Source: Auriscalpium vulgare
Lineage: Eukaryota > Basidiomycota > Agaricomycetes > Russulales > Auriscalpiaceae
Direction: 5' to 3'
NCBI GenBank assembly: GCA_019915015.1
Contig: JAHBBC010000032.1
Coordinates: forward strand, 124,001 to 188,000
Length of the DNA stretch: 64,000 nt
Below, one piece after another: positions 11,316-22,215 of this stretch. A program made the position numbers and the translations under genes. The stretch's first letter is position 1; each line of letters starts with the position of its first letter. Under the pieces are notes generated by a model that worked only from the letters and a program-made list of their open reading frames with translations, was not told the origin of the DNA and made no database searches.

Positions 11316-12727
11316 ATGTCAGCTCCAGCTCCCCACAACTATGACGACCCCCTTCCTCGCGGAATTGCCTCCAAAATTCCAACCTTTGGGACGTATGCGG
11401 TCTTCACGCTCAATCCCACAGCAACCGTCGAGACTCTGAGAGACCCTATCGCGACGGAGCAGGCTCTGTTGTTACCTACGAGACGATATGTCGGCATGCT
11501 GACCCATGTGAGTACTCTTTGCCGTGTTGAATGAGCTGAGATCTCTTACATACCGAGTAGATTGAGACTATAGGCACCAAATACCCCTGTGACCTCGCCT
11601 TGGTGAGCCAAGGTCCTCCGAAGTCGTCGCCAGCGGATGGCATAGAAGAAGACATGTTCATACCAATCCATCCCGCAACGCACCCTGCGGGCCGCAGAGC
11701 AGTGTCGCCAAAGCCGCCACTCCCGTGGGACAACCTATACCACCATACGGCGGTGTCATTCGATGTCCGCGTCGCCACGCATCCAGAAGGGCCGATAGAC
11801 GACAGCAAGTCCCCTATGCTCAGCCTGAGAGATTTGGTGTGTGTAAGCAGGACATCGGCGCAAGATGTATGTCGGAGTAACCGACTCGAAGAGCCAGAGG
11901 ACCAGCTCTCAGAATATTCCTACGGAGAAACAGACGCGGGGCCCGAGAGCGACCATTGGACAATCTCAGCGTACTCAGAATGCTGTGGAAACGGCTCGGA
12001 TGCTGGTCGGCGGGAGCCCTTGCCACCTTGGATGGAAGACCCCAGGGTGAACTTCACACCCATTGTCGACTTTGACCTTGACCTGTCTACGGTGACTGAG
12101 TTCGCGAGCGCCGAAGGCCTCAGAAAGGAGATCGAAGAGCTTGAGCGGTAAGCGATTACAAATAGCCTCCGTTCGAATTGCTCACAATGCGATGGTCAGA
12201 ATTTGGAAAGCCGCGAAAGAACGCAATCATGAGTTCCGCAAAGCCAAGCGTATGCAGGTCACGCAACGGAAGAAGCAAGCGCAGCAGCAAAAAGAGAAAG
12301 GGGGAGACGTGGAGAGGGAGCTCGAGTCTTCGCCGACAACGCTGCAGGAGAGATGTAAGTGAATCTCTGGCTTCGAGGTAATAGCCAGGCGCTGACGTAC
12401 CTGTAGCAAAAGGTACCCGCATTATTTCGCGCGTGACGAAAATCCCGCGTGGCGCCGGTAGGATGTTGAAGAACAGCGCCAAACAGATGTGGGTGAAGGC
12501 CGGGTATCTGCGTAAGGCTGAGGCGGAAGACGAAGTGGCATCAGCGAACAGCATTCTCCCAGAGAACGTTGAGCCTGAAAAGGGTAAGTTTGCGTTCGCA
12601 ACGACCAGCTCGTTCACTCACGAAGTTCACCTTGACAGCAAAGCAACATAGAGTTCTTGACTTGCTGACTTCTTGTGTGCGATGGAGGCAGCCTGATGAG
12701 CCAGTTGTTGTATTAGAGAAACAATAG
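11316..12727 (+). CDS. Family A member A-1, apparently intact (unknown function)
   Basis: Unrecognised protein of the tandem family. Exon 1 (ATG 11316 to 11507) reads GTYAVFTLNPTATVETLRDP and RRYVGML. Intron 11508-11560 leads to exon 2 with ALVSQGPP, EEDMFIPIHPATHPAGR, PPLPWDNLYHHT, an acidic Ser-rich linker and FTPIVDFDLDLSTVTEFASA. An intron with donor at 12148 and acceptor before 12200 joins a Lys/Arg/Glu/Gln-rich coiled-coil exon (IWKAAKERNHEF...). Two further introns add a basic exon (GAGRMLKNSAKQMWVKAG) and the last exon RVLDLLTSCVRWRQPDE, stop TAG 12725-12727. All junctions are GT-AG and in phase. No signal peptide or membrane helix is seen; the highly charged coiled-coil tail suggests an intracellular, perhaps nucleic-acid- or protein-binding protein. 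That is inference only. Confidence 0.72.
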
Positions 12728-14267
12728 GAACTCACCGTCATTATGATATATGTTTATACTAGTGAGTGCAAGAGCAATGTAATAGATGCAAAACTACATA
12801 CGTGCACGTCCTCAGCTTGTCCTCGGCTGCTACACATCGAGCGGGTAGCCGCTCTCCTGGTCACCTGCTCCTTCGTCAAGTCCGAGTTATCCTTGTTGAT
12901 CATGAGTGCGCCCCATGAAAGAAAAAAATGGGCCCCATTTTACCTGGCGGGAGCGGTGAAGGATGGCGCGGAGTGACTGGTCTCCGTAGCTGACTCAATG
13001 ACAGATGATAGTCGATCTGACATATAGAGGAGTGACGGCAGCTCGGACGCAGCGTTTTAGACCAGCGAGCGGCGATGAGAGTCGGACTTTGTCGGCGGCC
13101 GAAATCTTCCGACACCAACCGTGGCCGCGGCTTCATTTTCTACGCACCATCCTGCTGCTTCAACTTGCTTACAGTAATGCTCTGCCTCATCCTTCGCTAG
13201 CTAGCATTACTGAACCTTCGGAAGGGGCATCACTGACGCACAAAGTCAGACAACGACCGTATGCACGTCGGATGTGCTAGGACGGTTTGCGGTGTTTGAT
13301 GTCGACCGTTTCCGACATGCATGAGTGGACTAAGGGGGAACATGGTCTGCGTTGTGAGGAGGATGAGCTTTGAGAATGGTTGTAGGTGCGCCGCGCGTCG
13401 CTATTAGGCTATCATGTCATATGTAAACTCACGATTTGCATCTCCAAGTGCGAACACCATGAGTCTTCCTGCATGAGTCGTCCAGGCGCCTCATTCGACG
13501 CATCGTTCATCTCTACGGGTACGTGCGTATGTGCTTAGCAGCTGCACAACGGCGTAACTGTCCTCCTCAGCCGTGGTCATCGTCAACAGCGGGCCGATAG
13601 GACGTGCTCAGTCACTGGCGGTTGCTTCTGCGTAATGTCATTTACTCTAGCGGGCCACGTTTCTGCTTTGATGGAAAAAATACAGGTCGGCATGCGCGAC
13701 ATCTGGCCTGCTGCCACAAGAGGTCAGACTGGCCCGCGTCACCTACTGTTGAAGGGATTTAAACCCGCCAGATACCATGAAGAGCATCATTTCACCCATC
13801 TGGCATTACCGCGAGCGCTGGCGTCGCAAGCTGTCATCGCGTCAACCGGGGTCCGGTATGTGGGACGCTTATGTGCTACAGCTTCAATTGGTACTTACTT
13901 GCCCATGGCGTCAGTACTACGAAGGCGTCAACAATAACGTTGGCATTCGCCACCAAGTGACCGGTAAGGGCGCTCTCGGCAGGTGCGGCCGAATAGCGGC
14001 GCGTGGTTGACACTGCGCAGAGGCAAACACTTCGTGCTGGCGATTGCGGATTTGCGGATTTAGCTTCGACTGCTCTAACAATTGCCTCGCGAAGCTGACG
14101 CCCGAGCAGACGGTAGGTAAGGCAAGATGCTCGCACCGCACATAACTTAGTAGTATACTCAAATAAATATCAATCATAGATCCCCACTGGCGTCACCGTG
14201 CCCCGTGGCATGTCTCTATGAGCGAATATTCATGCGGGACATGATGCTCTGATGGATATAATAAGAA
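12728..14267. other. Intergenic region between A-1 and B-1
   Basis: No convincing gene. It contains a copy of a roughly 60-base sequence (about 13065-13135) also present at about 4790-4850, with core GGCCGAAATCTTCCGA followed by A-C-C-A-A. The remainder shows only short, motif-free frames. Confidence 0.45.
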
Positions 14268-15382
14268 TCACGGTGTTACACGTCTATGAACTTGATCAGG
14301 CTCACATTGACTGTAGACACGGAGGCTTTCCGGCGCAAATCTGGGCGAAATATCGCGCTCTGACGAGCACAAAATGTGAGACGCGTTGACACCGTTCAGA
14401 AACGTCGGCCTACCTCTTGATTGCGCGTGAAAGTAGGTGACGTCGGAGATCCTGATTTAGAGATTCGCTCAGCATGAACCTCATTCAAGCTACAGTCGCA
14501 CATACCTGGTGTGGGTCCCCAATTGATCGATCGACGGGAGGGTCGCCTCCACACAGAGCGCTGCATAGTGGAAGGTGGTCGGCGATTCCTGCCGAAATTG
14601 ATAGGTGTGTAAGTTTAGCTGACGCTCCTTGACCTCTAGAATAACGCACAACCCGCTGTTCGGAATGGGGGCGATCCTTGCATTTGGTGGACGGGGACGG
14701 GTTTCGCACCAAGCCTGTCATGCAGATCAGCATTTCGCATGACGGGTTCATAGGGCTATAGACTCACTGCATACTCTGCAAGCAGCTTCTCCTTTGTATC
14801 AGGGTCAGACATTTGTTCCGCCCAAGAATAACCCATTCTAACGCAAGCTATTTCTAGGGCTTTCATGGAGTCATTCTTCATGCAAACTTGCACATGCCTT
14901 CCACACGTCCGTCCGACCCGGGTTTTGTAGGGCCTAGCAATGACCCAGCCTTGCCGAACGCCCTCCACCTCTGTGCGCATGATGATTTCTCCGTCATATG
15001 CTCCTGAGTTTGGGCTGACGGGAATGATAAAATGCTGAAACACTTTGGGAAGCGTATGCCGCGGTGCATTATTGAAGGTGGCCGTCTGAAATATGACGAA
15101 GTTTCCGTTCTGGTCGGCCGTGCTGACGACACAGGGCCGTTCTCTGCCAGCCATCCTCGAATAGAGCGATCCTCTGCCGGTCATATGACTTCCAGCAATG
15201 CTTTGTTCGTAGATTGTGTTCCCCTGCGTCCTGTTAGTCTTAGTCTTGAATGTCTGTTGAGACCACGTAGGACTGTTTATCAGTCCAAGGACGATCTGTG
15301 CAGGAGTGTGCACGGATGCTTGGTGCCAGAATATGTCCCCGGGGCGTAGCATACCACGGGCGACTTTGTTGGAGGAATACAT
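14268..15382 (-). CDS. Family B member B-1, three-exon model (unknown function)
   Basis: Unrecognised. Exon 1 starts at ATG 15382: RPGDIFWHQASVHTPAQI, then RERPCVVSTADQNGNFVIFQ, FNNAPRH, FQHFIIPVSPN and GWVIARPY, ending near LLAEYA. Reading straight through gives an early stop at 14756, but a GT-AG intron (GTGAGT after the codon for A, to 14715) joins exon 2 (14714-14506, starting AWCETRPRPP). A 54-base intron then leads to a third open exon (RISDVTYFHAQSRGRP...) ending TGA 14268. B-2 shows the same 'EYx|AW' junction, which supports the spliced form. The order 'GDI.W ... RPxVV ... ' recalls the PemK/MazF beta-barrel fold, but the match is too short to call. No signal peptide. Confidence 0.6.
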
Positions 15383-16029
15383 AGGTTATGAGAAGCAGAT
15401 GAGGCAGCGGCCAAAAGTGTTGGTGTCGATGAAGTAATATCCTCAGTCATTCTGCCAGTCCTTTAAATCTTGCATTTACAGACCCAGTTCCTCACTGCCC
15501 ATGAAGAACAAACACCTTCTGATCGAGGCGGGGTAGAGAAGTTACTAGGTGTCTCAGCGGTGAACAAGCACGCTATTGTGCCATCTAGTGTGCGCCTGCC
15601 CAAAATAAGAAGAGAAGAGTTAACAAGGGAACAACACGGTCGCAACCTGCCTTGGGATTGGGTTGCGCCCATTGACAGCGCCGCCGCCGCTTCCGGTCGC
15701 CGGGAGTTTCTGAACGAGCTGACGCTAGTACGTGTAAACAACAAGAGATCGAGCTCAAGCGCTGAGCGCAGTGCTCAGGCACAGAGGCCGTCTTGACGAC
15801 ATCCGGAGCTGTTGCACCGCATTCTATTGTTCAACAAGGATGCTCACAAAAGATTGTGTAGCAGGCAACCGTGACTGGGATTATAGGTTGAGAGCGTCAA
15901 TTGTTCGCTAACCGGCATCGGCTAAGGAGAACAACAGATGTTGTGTTTGCGCCTGCATTCCTCACTCATAAGTCACCGCCATCTCTCCAAGCGTGTATAC
16001 TCTCCAAATTCCCTTTCATCATCTCAGAG
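15383..16029 (+). promoter_or_regulatory. Region between B-1 and A-2; conserved A-2 upstream block
   Basis: Divergent intergenic DNA. From about 15760 to the A-2 start it matches, inverted, the sequence upstream of A-7 (36172 to about 36450), including the block around 15825 (TATTGTTCAACAAGGATGC type) and the ATTGTTCGCTAAC element at about 15898-15910. No TATA is obvious; no gene seen. Confidence 0.45.
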
Positions 16030-17640
16030 ATGCCGGCCCTTTGGAACACAGATACCTACGACGACAACGACACTCTTCCTCGAGGAATTGCCTCCGAAGT
16101 TCCGATGTGCGGGACGTATTCCGTCTTCACACTGAATCCAACAGCAACTGTGGAGGCTCTTAGAGATCCTATAGCGACGGAGCAAGCACAGAAATTACCC
16201 ACGAGACGATATGTCGGAGTGCTTGTCACCGTGAGTATGCTTTGCCCTGTTGTAATATCTTACTTTATGGAACCCTTGAATAGGCCGACACTAAGGGTTT
16301 CACGGCTCGCCGATATTACTCCGGTCAGCTCGCTGTGGTCAGCCAAGGCCTGCCAAAATCGTCACCAGGAAAAGGCGTAGAAGATGACATGTTCATACCA
16401 ATCGACCCGGCGACACATCCTGCGGGCCGCGCGGGCGTATCTCCAAAGCCGCCACTGCCATGGGATAACCTGTACCACCATACGGCCGTAACCTTCGATG
16501 TTCGCGTCGCCACGCGTCCCGAGGGGTCGATAGATGACAGCAAGTCCCCGATGCTCAGCGTTAACGATGTGGTGCATATCAAAATGACGTCGGGCGACGA
16601 TAAATATCGGAGTTATGAGCTCGTAGGAGAGCCCGACGCAGAGGAGGACACTTCCGAACAGCTCTCCGAGTATTCCGACGGCGAATCAGATCTGGCGCAG
16701 CCAGAGAGCGAAGGCCGGTCACTTCCAGCGTACTCGATATGCTCGGGAAACGGCTCGGACGCTGGTCGGCAGCTAGATGAAGTGATGGACGAGTTCTTTT
16801 CACAAGGTCTCCCAGGCAGGGACGACCCCAGGGTGTACTTCACGCCCGTCGTCGACTTTGACCTCGACCTGTCTACTGTGACCGAGTTCGCGAGCGCCGA
16901 CGGCCTCAGCAAGGAGATAAAGGAGCTTGAGCGGTACGCAACCTCAGCACAGTCCCCGTTCGAGTTGCTCACAGTGCGCAGTATCTGGAAAGAGGCACAG
17001 GAGCGTGAACGGGAGTATCGCGAAGCCAAGTTAATGCAGATCAAGCAACAGATGGAGCAAGCGCGGCAGCAGAGGCATGGAGGGGGAGACGAGAAGAGGG
17101 ATCCCGAGTCGTTACCGACAACGCTGCAGGACAGCTGTAAGTATTTTGCTGCCTTCGAGGCGACAGTCGCTGACGTACCTGCAACACAAGGTATATGTCG
17201 TATTGCGCGGGTTCCAATAGTACTGCAGAGCGCTGGTAAGCGACTCAGGAGTGCTGCAAAAGAGGTGTTAGTGAAGGCTAGGCATCCGATGTCCATCCGG
17301 CGGTCGACCAAAGCCAAGATAGAGCGCGAGGCAGGGGCGATCCCTGCAAAAGCCAAGTCTGGAATGAGTATGTTTCCGCTGGGTAATGCCGCCTCGGTCG
17401 CTAAGACTTCGTCCTTCACAGCCAAACGCAAGGCGTCAGATCGTATTCTTAACGTGCTGACTTCTTGCGTACGATGGAGGCAACCTGACGAGTCGGACGC
17501 TGGATTGGAGAAGTCGTAGAGGCATCTTGCAATATATTTATGTCGATCATGCATCATCGGAGCCAAGTGAGAAGGGAGGTGCAAAAGTGGTCAGCGGATA
17601 AGAGTTTGCGAATATGAAGTGTCACGTACCATGGTGTCGA
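15760..17640. repeat. Left arm of a large dispersed inverted duplication (A-2/A-7 unit)
   Basis: The A-2 gene with about 270 bases of upstream flank is repeated in reverse orientation at about 34660-36450 (A-7). Similarity continues beyond the coding region into the 5' flank, so the duplication copied a genomic block and not only a transcript. Limits were judged by eye. Confidence 0.6.
16030..17519 (+). CDS. Family A member A-2, intact (unknown function)
   Basis: Closest in layout to A-1, A-3 and A-7. Exon 1 from ATG 16030: LPRGIASEVPMCGTYSVFTL, NPTATVEALRDPIATEQAQ, RRYVGVL. One intron (GTGAGT...GAATAG) leads to RRYYSGQLAVVSQGLP, DDMFIPIDPATHPAGRAG, PPLPWDNLYHHT, then Glu/Asp/Ser-rich sequence and PVVDFDLDLSTVTEF. 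From 16335 to 17519 the frame is open without splicing because the three remaining introns (48, 54 and 54 bases, identified by comparison with A-1) are multiples of three and contain no stop. The tail has IWKEAQEREREYREAK (coiled coil) and ILNVLTSCVRWRQPDES, ending LEKS, TAG 17519. Function unknown; charged and acidic regions with no targeting signal visible. Confidence 0.75.
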
Positions 17641-18014
17641 CATCCGGCATGCACTGCGACAGCCGCCGTACCGGTTCTCAACTCCTCACCTCCGTCCGTC
17701 TCACTCTACGTCAAGTCGTATTGGAGGATGTGCATATGGATGAATTGATAGGACACGAGCATTGATATTTGCGTGAGGGCTGCCAGAGACAGGAAAATTA
17801 TTATCGAGTGGGATTCAGTTGGCAACGCCTCGAGGCAGAGGAATGGTTGTGTCGCTGTCTGGATCGTCAATCTAGTGGCTTTGCGGCAAGGCGTTGCAAA
17901 CACAATCACCACAGGGTGTCGGAGCACGTTATGTCGAGGGAGGTCACTCGAGCGGTTGAACGCGACCGGCGGTATGTCGGCGAAAAAGTTCCCACGAAGT
18001 TCATTGTCCTGCCA

Positions 18015-18103
18015 ATTGTTCGCTAACATAACGTGATATTCTGTACAACGGGATACAACAACAGATCTGTGCTCCTTGTTGCTCAACATTCCGGTCTTAT
18101 AAA
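18015..18103 (+). promoter_or_regulatory. Family A-3 promoter with shared element and TATA box
   Basis: CCAATTGTTCGCTAAC at about 18012-18027 and CTTATAAA at 18096-18103, about 50-60 bases before the A-3 start (18153). The layout matches that of A-1. Confidence 0.45.
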
Positions 18104-18152
18104 TTGACATGGCCCCGAACGCATGTACAAATTCCCTTCCATCCTCTCAGAT

Positions 18153-19635
18153 ATGGCAGCTCTTTGGAACGCAGATAACTGCAGCAGAAACGATACTCTT
18201 CCTCGCGGAATCGCCTCCGAAGTTCCAACTCGCGGGACATATGTCGTCTTCACACTGAACCCCACAGCAACTGTGGAGGCTCTGAGGGACCCTATCGCGA
18301 TGCAGCAGGCGCAGAAGTTATCGACGAAACAATATGTTGGAGTGCTCTTAGATGTGAGTACGCTTTGCCCCGTTGGAAAATGTCTTAAATTGTTGAAACC
18401 TTGAATAGAGCGACATCAAGGGGTTCTCGCCCCGCAAATATTACTCCGGTTTGCTCGCTGTGATCAGCCAAGGCCGGCCGATATTGTCACCAGGGGAAGG
18501 CGTAGAAGAGGATATGTGCATACCGATCGAGCCGGCAACACATCCTGGAGGCCGCAGAGCCGTGTCGCCGAAGCCGCCCCTTCCGTGGGATAATCTATAC
18601 CACCATACGGCGGTATCCTTCGACGTCCGCGTCGCCACGCATCCAGAGGGGCCGATAGACGACAGCAGTTCCCCGATGCTCAACGCTAAAGACCTCGTGT
18701 TCATCAAGATGACCTCGGCCAAAGATGAATGTCGGAGTAATCGACTCGTAGGGGAGCCAGAGGTGAACGCTGGCGGACAGCTCTCCGAAGACTTCGACGG
18801 CGAAACGGATCCAGCGCAGTCTGAGAGCGACGGCGGGTCACTCCCGGCGTACTCGATATGCTCAGGAAACGGTTCAGACGCAGGTCGGCAGCTAGATGCC
18901 GTGATGGACGAGTTCTTTTCACAGGGCCTCGCGGGCAGGGAAGACCCCAGGGTGGACTTCACGCCCATTGTCGACTTTGATCTCGACCTGTCTACTGTGA
19001 TCGAGTTCGCGAGCGCCGAAGGCCTAAGCAAGGAGATCAAAGAGCTTGAGCGGTACGCAACCTTAACGCAGTCCTGTTCCAGTTGCTCACATTGGGTCGC
19101 GCAGGATTTGGAAAGAGGCACAAGAGCGCGAACGGGAGTATCGTGAAGCCAAGCTAAAGCAAATCAAGCAACAGATGAAGCAAGCGCGGCAGCAGAGGCA
19201 TAGAGGAGGAGATGAGAAAACGGAATGCGAGCCTTCGCCGACAACGCTGAAGGACAGCTGTAAGTAATCGTCTGCCTTCGAGGCCACAAACGCTGACGTA
19301 CCTGCAACATAAGGTATACGCCGTATTGTTCCGAAAGTACTACAGAGCGTTGGTAAGCGACTTAGGAGTGCTGCAAAAGAGGTGTTGGTGAAGGCTAGAC
19401 ATCCGATGTCAATTCGGCGGTCGCCAAAAGCCGAGATAGAGCGCGAGGCGGGGGCGATCCATGCAAAAGCCAAGTCCCCAATGAGTATGTTTCCGCTGGG
19501 TTAACCGCCTCAGTCACTGACCCTTCGTCCTTCACAGCCAAACACAAGGCGTCTGATCGTATCCTTGACGCGCTGACTTCTTGCGTACGATGGAGGCAAC
19601 CTGATGAGTCGGACATTGTAATGGAGAAATCGTAG
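18153..19635 (+). CDS. Family A member A-3, intact (unknown function)
   Basis: Exon 1 from ATG 18153: LPRGIASEVPTRGTYVVFTL, NPTATVEALRDP. The intron GTGAGT...GAATAG joins SDIKGFSPRKYYSGLLAVIS, EEDMCIPIEPATHPGGR, PPLPWDNLYHHT, an acidic linker, YSICSGNGSDAGRQLDAVMD and FTPIVDFDLDLSTVIEFASA. Three more introns, which here do contain stops or shift frame, connect IWKEAQEREREYREAKLKQI, RRIVPKVLQSVGKRLRSAAK and ILDALTSCVRWRQPDES, ending MEKS, TAG 19633-19635. An in-frame ATG 30 bases upstream (18123) is possible, but 18153 aligns with the other copies. A-2 and A-3, including about 250 bases downstream of each, form a tandem segmental duplication in the same orientation. Confidence 0.74.
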
Positions 19636-20281
19636 AGGCATCTGGTAATGTATAGATGTCGACCATGTGATAGGAGCCAAGTGAGAAGTGAGCTGCAAAG
19701 TGCTCAGCGGATAGCAGCATGAAGAGCCACGTACACTGAAACCAACGTGACGACGCCCATAGAGGCACTGCGACGGATGTCGCACCCTTTCTCAACACCT
19801 GATCTCCGTCTCACTACACGTCATCTACAGTCGATGAGCAGGTGGAGAACTTGATGGTATGTGACCATTGATATTTGCGGGAGGGCTGCCAGAGGTAGGT
19901 GGGTCATTATCGAGTGCGCGCCGAAGGAGTCGACCGTCCTGTTGGCAACGCGGCACGCCTCGAGGGGTTTGTCGGTCTCTGAATCCGCAAGCTGCCTGCG
20001 TAAGCATGATCGCCCCTGAGATATTGCGCGGAAACGAATGAGCAAGGTGGTGAGATATTGCGCGGAAACGAATGAGCAAGGTGGTATACGTTTGAGGTTT
20101 GTCAAGACGTTGAGGGCGGTTGGACTCCTAGTCCGAGGGCGCTAGTTGCCTTTGCTGAGATCGCACGCGCCAAGAGCCGGTCCAGTCGGCGCGCCGGGCC
20201 GGTCAACCCGCGAACAGGCGCTCGGATGGCATCGAACCGGTTCACGCCCCGCGCCCGTCGTACTTTGTCTTCTCATCCGTC
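19636..20281. other. Intergenic region between A-3 and A-4
   Basis: The first ~300 bases repeat the sequence that follows A-2 (17530-17920), including a shared CATTGATATTTGCG and AGGGCTGCCAGAG. The rest includes a perfect 34-base tandem duplication (20018-20085). No gene seen. Confidence 0.5.
20018..20085. repeat. Perfect 34-base tandem duplication
   Basis: Two identical head-to-tail units, 20018-20051 and 20052-20085, each beginning GAGATATTGCGCGGAAACGA. Recent slippage or end-joining duplication in noncoding DNA. Confidence 0.9.
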
Positions 20282-21803
20282 ATGGCAACGTTAGCAGACT
20301 ACGCGCTACCTCTTTTGCCACATCTTGGACGCGATAGCTGGCTCTGCCCTGAATCCGGTGCCTTCGTCGTCTTCAGAATCGATCCAGTCGCCACTCTCGA
20401 GGCGTTGCAGGATCCTATCGAGCCATCGACCACGCCCAGTCGCTCTCTCTTTCTTGCAAAAGCTATATAGGATTCATTTATTCGGTGCGGCTTCCTCGTC
20501 CTTGCATATCTGCGCCTGCTTACCCATCCTACATAGGTTCTCGACCTGACAATGGAGACCCGCAGATATCATCGGTCCGACTGCCTCGTCCTCAGTCAAG
20601 GTTTCGCAACCCCAATCTCCATGTTCTATACCGACGAGAATATGCGCATCCCGGTTGCACCAGCCACTCATCCTCAAGGCCGTCCTGCGGTCACGGCAGT
20701 TCCCCCTCTACCATGGGACAATCTCTACATCCATCACTCTTCGCTCTTCACCTTTCGTGCCAAAACCGATCCTTGCGACATACACCACACTGACTCTCCC
20801 ATGCTAACGCTTGGTGATTTGGTCTCCGTCCAGAAATATCGTGGTGAAGACTCATATCGACAGCGGCTTCGGTACATTGCAGACAGGCCGCCGCCCCCGC
20901 CTCCTGCACGTCGGAGTGTGGATTCCCACCAGACTAATGCATGTCTTCAGGGGGCATCTGGAACAGAGGATTGTTCTGAAGCCGGGCCAAATGTCGATAC
21001 AGAGGCTGCCAATAGCGCATCAACTACTGAGGCTGCCGACAGCGCATCAACTTCTGAGGCTACCGACAGCGCATCAGTTTCCGAGGCTGCAGATAGCGCA
21101 TCAATTCCAGAGGAGCTATATCGCGCGTTTACAGAACACGAGGATCCCGCCGACCAGTTAATCCCGGTGGTTTCCTTCGACCTCGACGTCACGGCCGTCT
21201 CGGAATTCTCAGGAGCTGACGAGCTTCAGGAAGAGATGCGAGCAATGACGCGGTGCGTACTGCTCGACGTTGACAGGGGCGCGATGCTTATTGACTGTGT
21301 AGCATACAAGCCGAATCCGAACAGCGTGCAATAGAGGATTTACAGCGCCTTGACAAAGAGCGGACTGCCCGAAAGCATCGTCTGGACACCTCTTTCATGA
21401 CCTCTCATCCTTCGACCCACGCGCCGCATTCGCCTGTTCTCTCTTCGGCTGCTGCAAAGCCCTGGTGTACGTGGTTATTTTCGCGTTTTCGTGCTCGAGC
21501 TTACGGCCGCGCACAGCACTCCTCGCCCGCCCACCGACAAGCATTTGGGATAATGCAAAGTCGCTCACGCGGATAATCTTCTCGTGTGTTCATAAGGAAA
21601 AGAATAGCAATGAATGAAAGGTCAGTCCCGGCTGAACTCCGGCTCTATTCTTCCTGCTGAAAACCGGCCTAGAAGTCCATTGCGCTGGCTGCCGGATCGC
21701 GTCGAAAACGCTACGACGTACTCACCGTCGCCGAGGTCAGGAGCAAGTTCTACCACCGCCGCATGCAGAAGGAAAAATTGACATCGCATTGTATGGTCCT
21801 TAA
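20282..21803 (+). pseudogene. Family A member A-4 (subfamily A2), frameshifted and partly deleted
   Basis: Exon 1 from ATG 20282 shows GRDSWLCPESGAFVVFRIDP and VATLEALQDP, then a net gain of 2 bases relative to A-9 near 20420 shifts the frame to an early TAG (20468-20470). Exon 2 is open: METRRYHRSDCLVLSQGF, FYTDENMRIPVAPATHPQGR, PPLPWDNLYIHH, a 9-residue repeat region and PVVSFDLDVTAVSEF. Exon 3 (IQAESEQRAIEDLQRLDKER) is readable. The charged exon has lost about 94 bases relative to A-9, between two AATG sequences, which creates TGA 21615-21617. The basic tail exon is still recognisable up to about 21803. Probably a pseudogene, though an unshifted exon 1 splice cannot be fully excluded. Confidence 0.65.
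20996..21103 (+). repeat. Coding minisatellite, four 27-base units (A-4)
   Basis: Four imperfect 9-residue units of the type [DT]TEAADSAS / TSEATDSAS / VSEAADSAS. A-9 carries four equivalent units (41044-41151), while A-10 and A-11 lack the array, so copy number varies within the subfamily. Confidence 0.85.
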
Positions 21804-22215
21804 TATGTCCGCAGCAGCTATAAGCTTCACCTCTTTTTTTACAGAACATGGCAGTACATGGTAAAGTTACTCCGACTGCGCAAGAACTGCGGCATCTGCC
21901 CCGAGCGTTAGTGGACAACATCGAGAAAAGGTATTCCTGTGCTCTGAGAAAGGCGCTTCGACCTCGGCGAGACGCCGAGAACGCACGATCCGCCGCCACG
22001 CCGGAGTCCGTTGGAGGAGTGAGTAGCAGTTTCTTTGAATGATTTACAGATACTACAGACCATGACAATGCTATGAGAAGTTTGTGTGCGTAAGTACCAA
22101 TAAACAAATGCTTTTAGTACAGCGCGGGTATGCACCGCGCTCGTGATCATGACCGTTCAAAGCCATTCATGTGATAAGTAACGTGCGTTAGATCATGTCC
22201 ATTCCACATCGTCAC

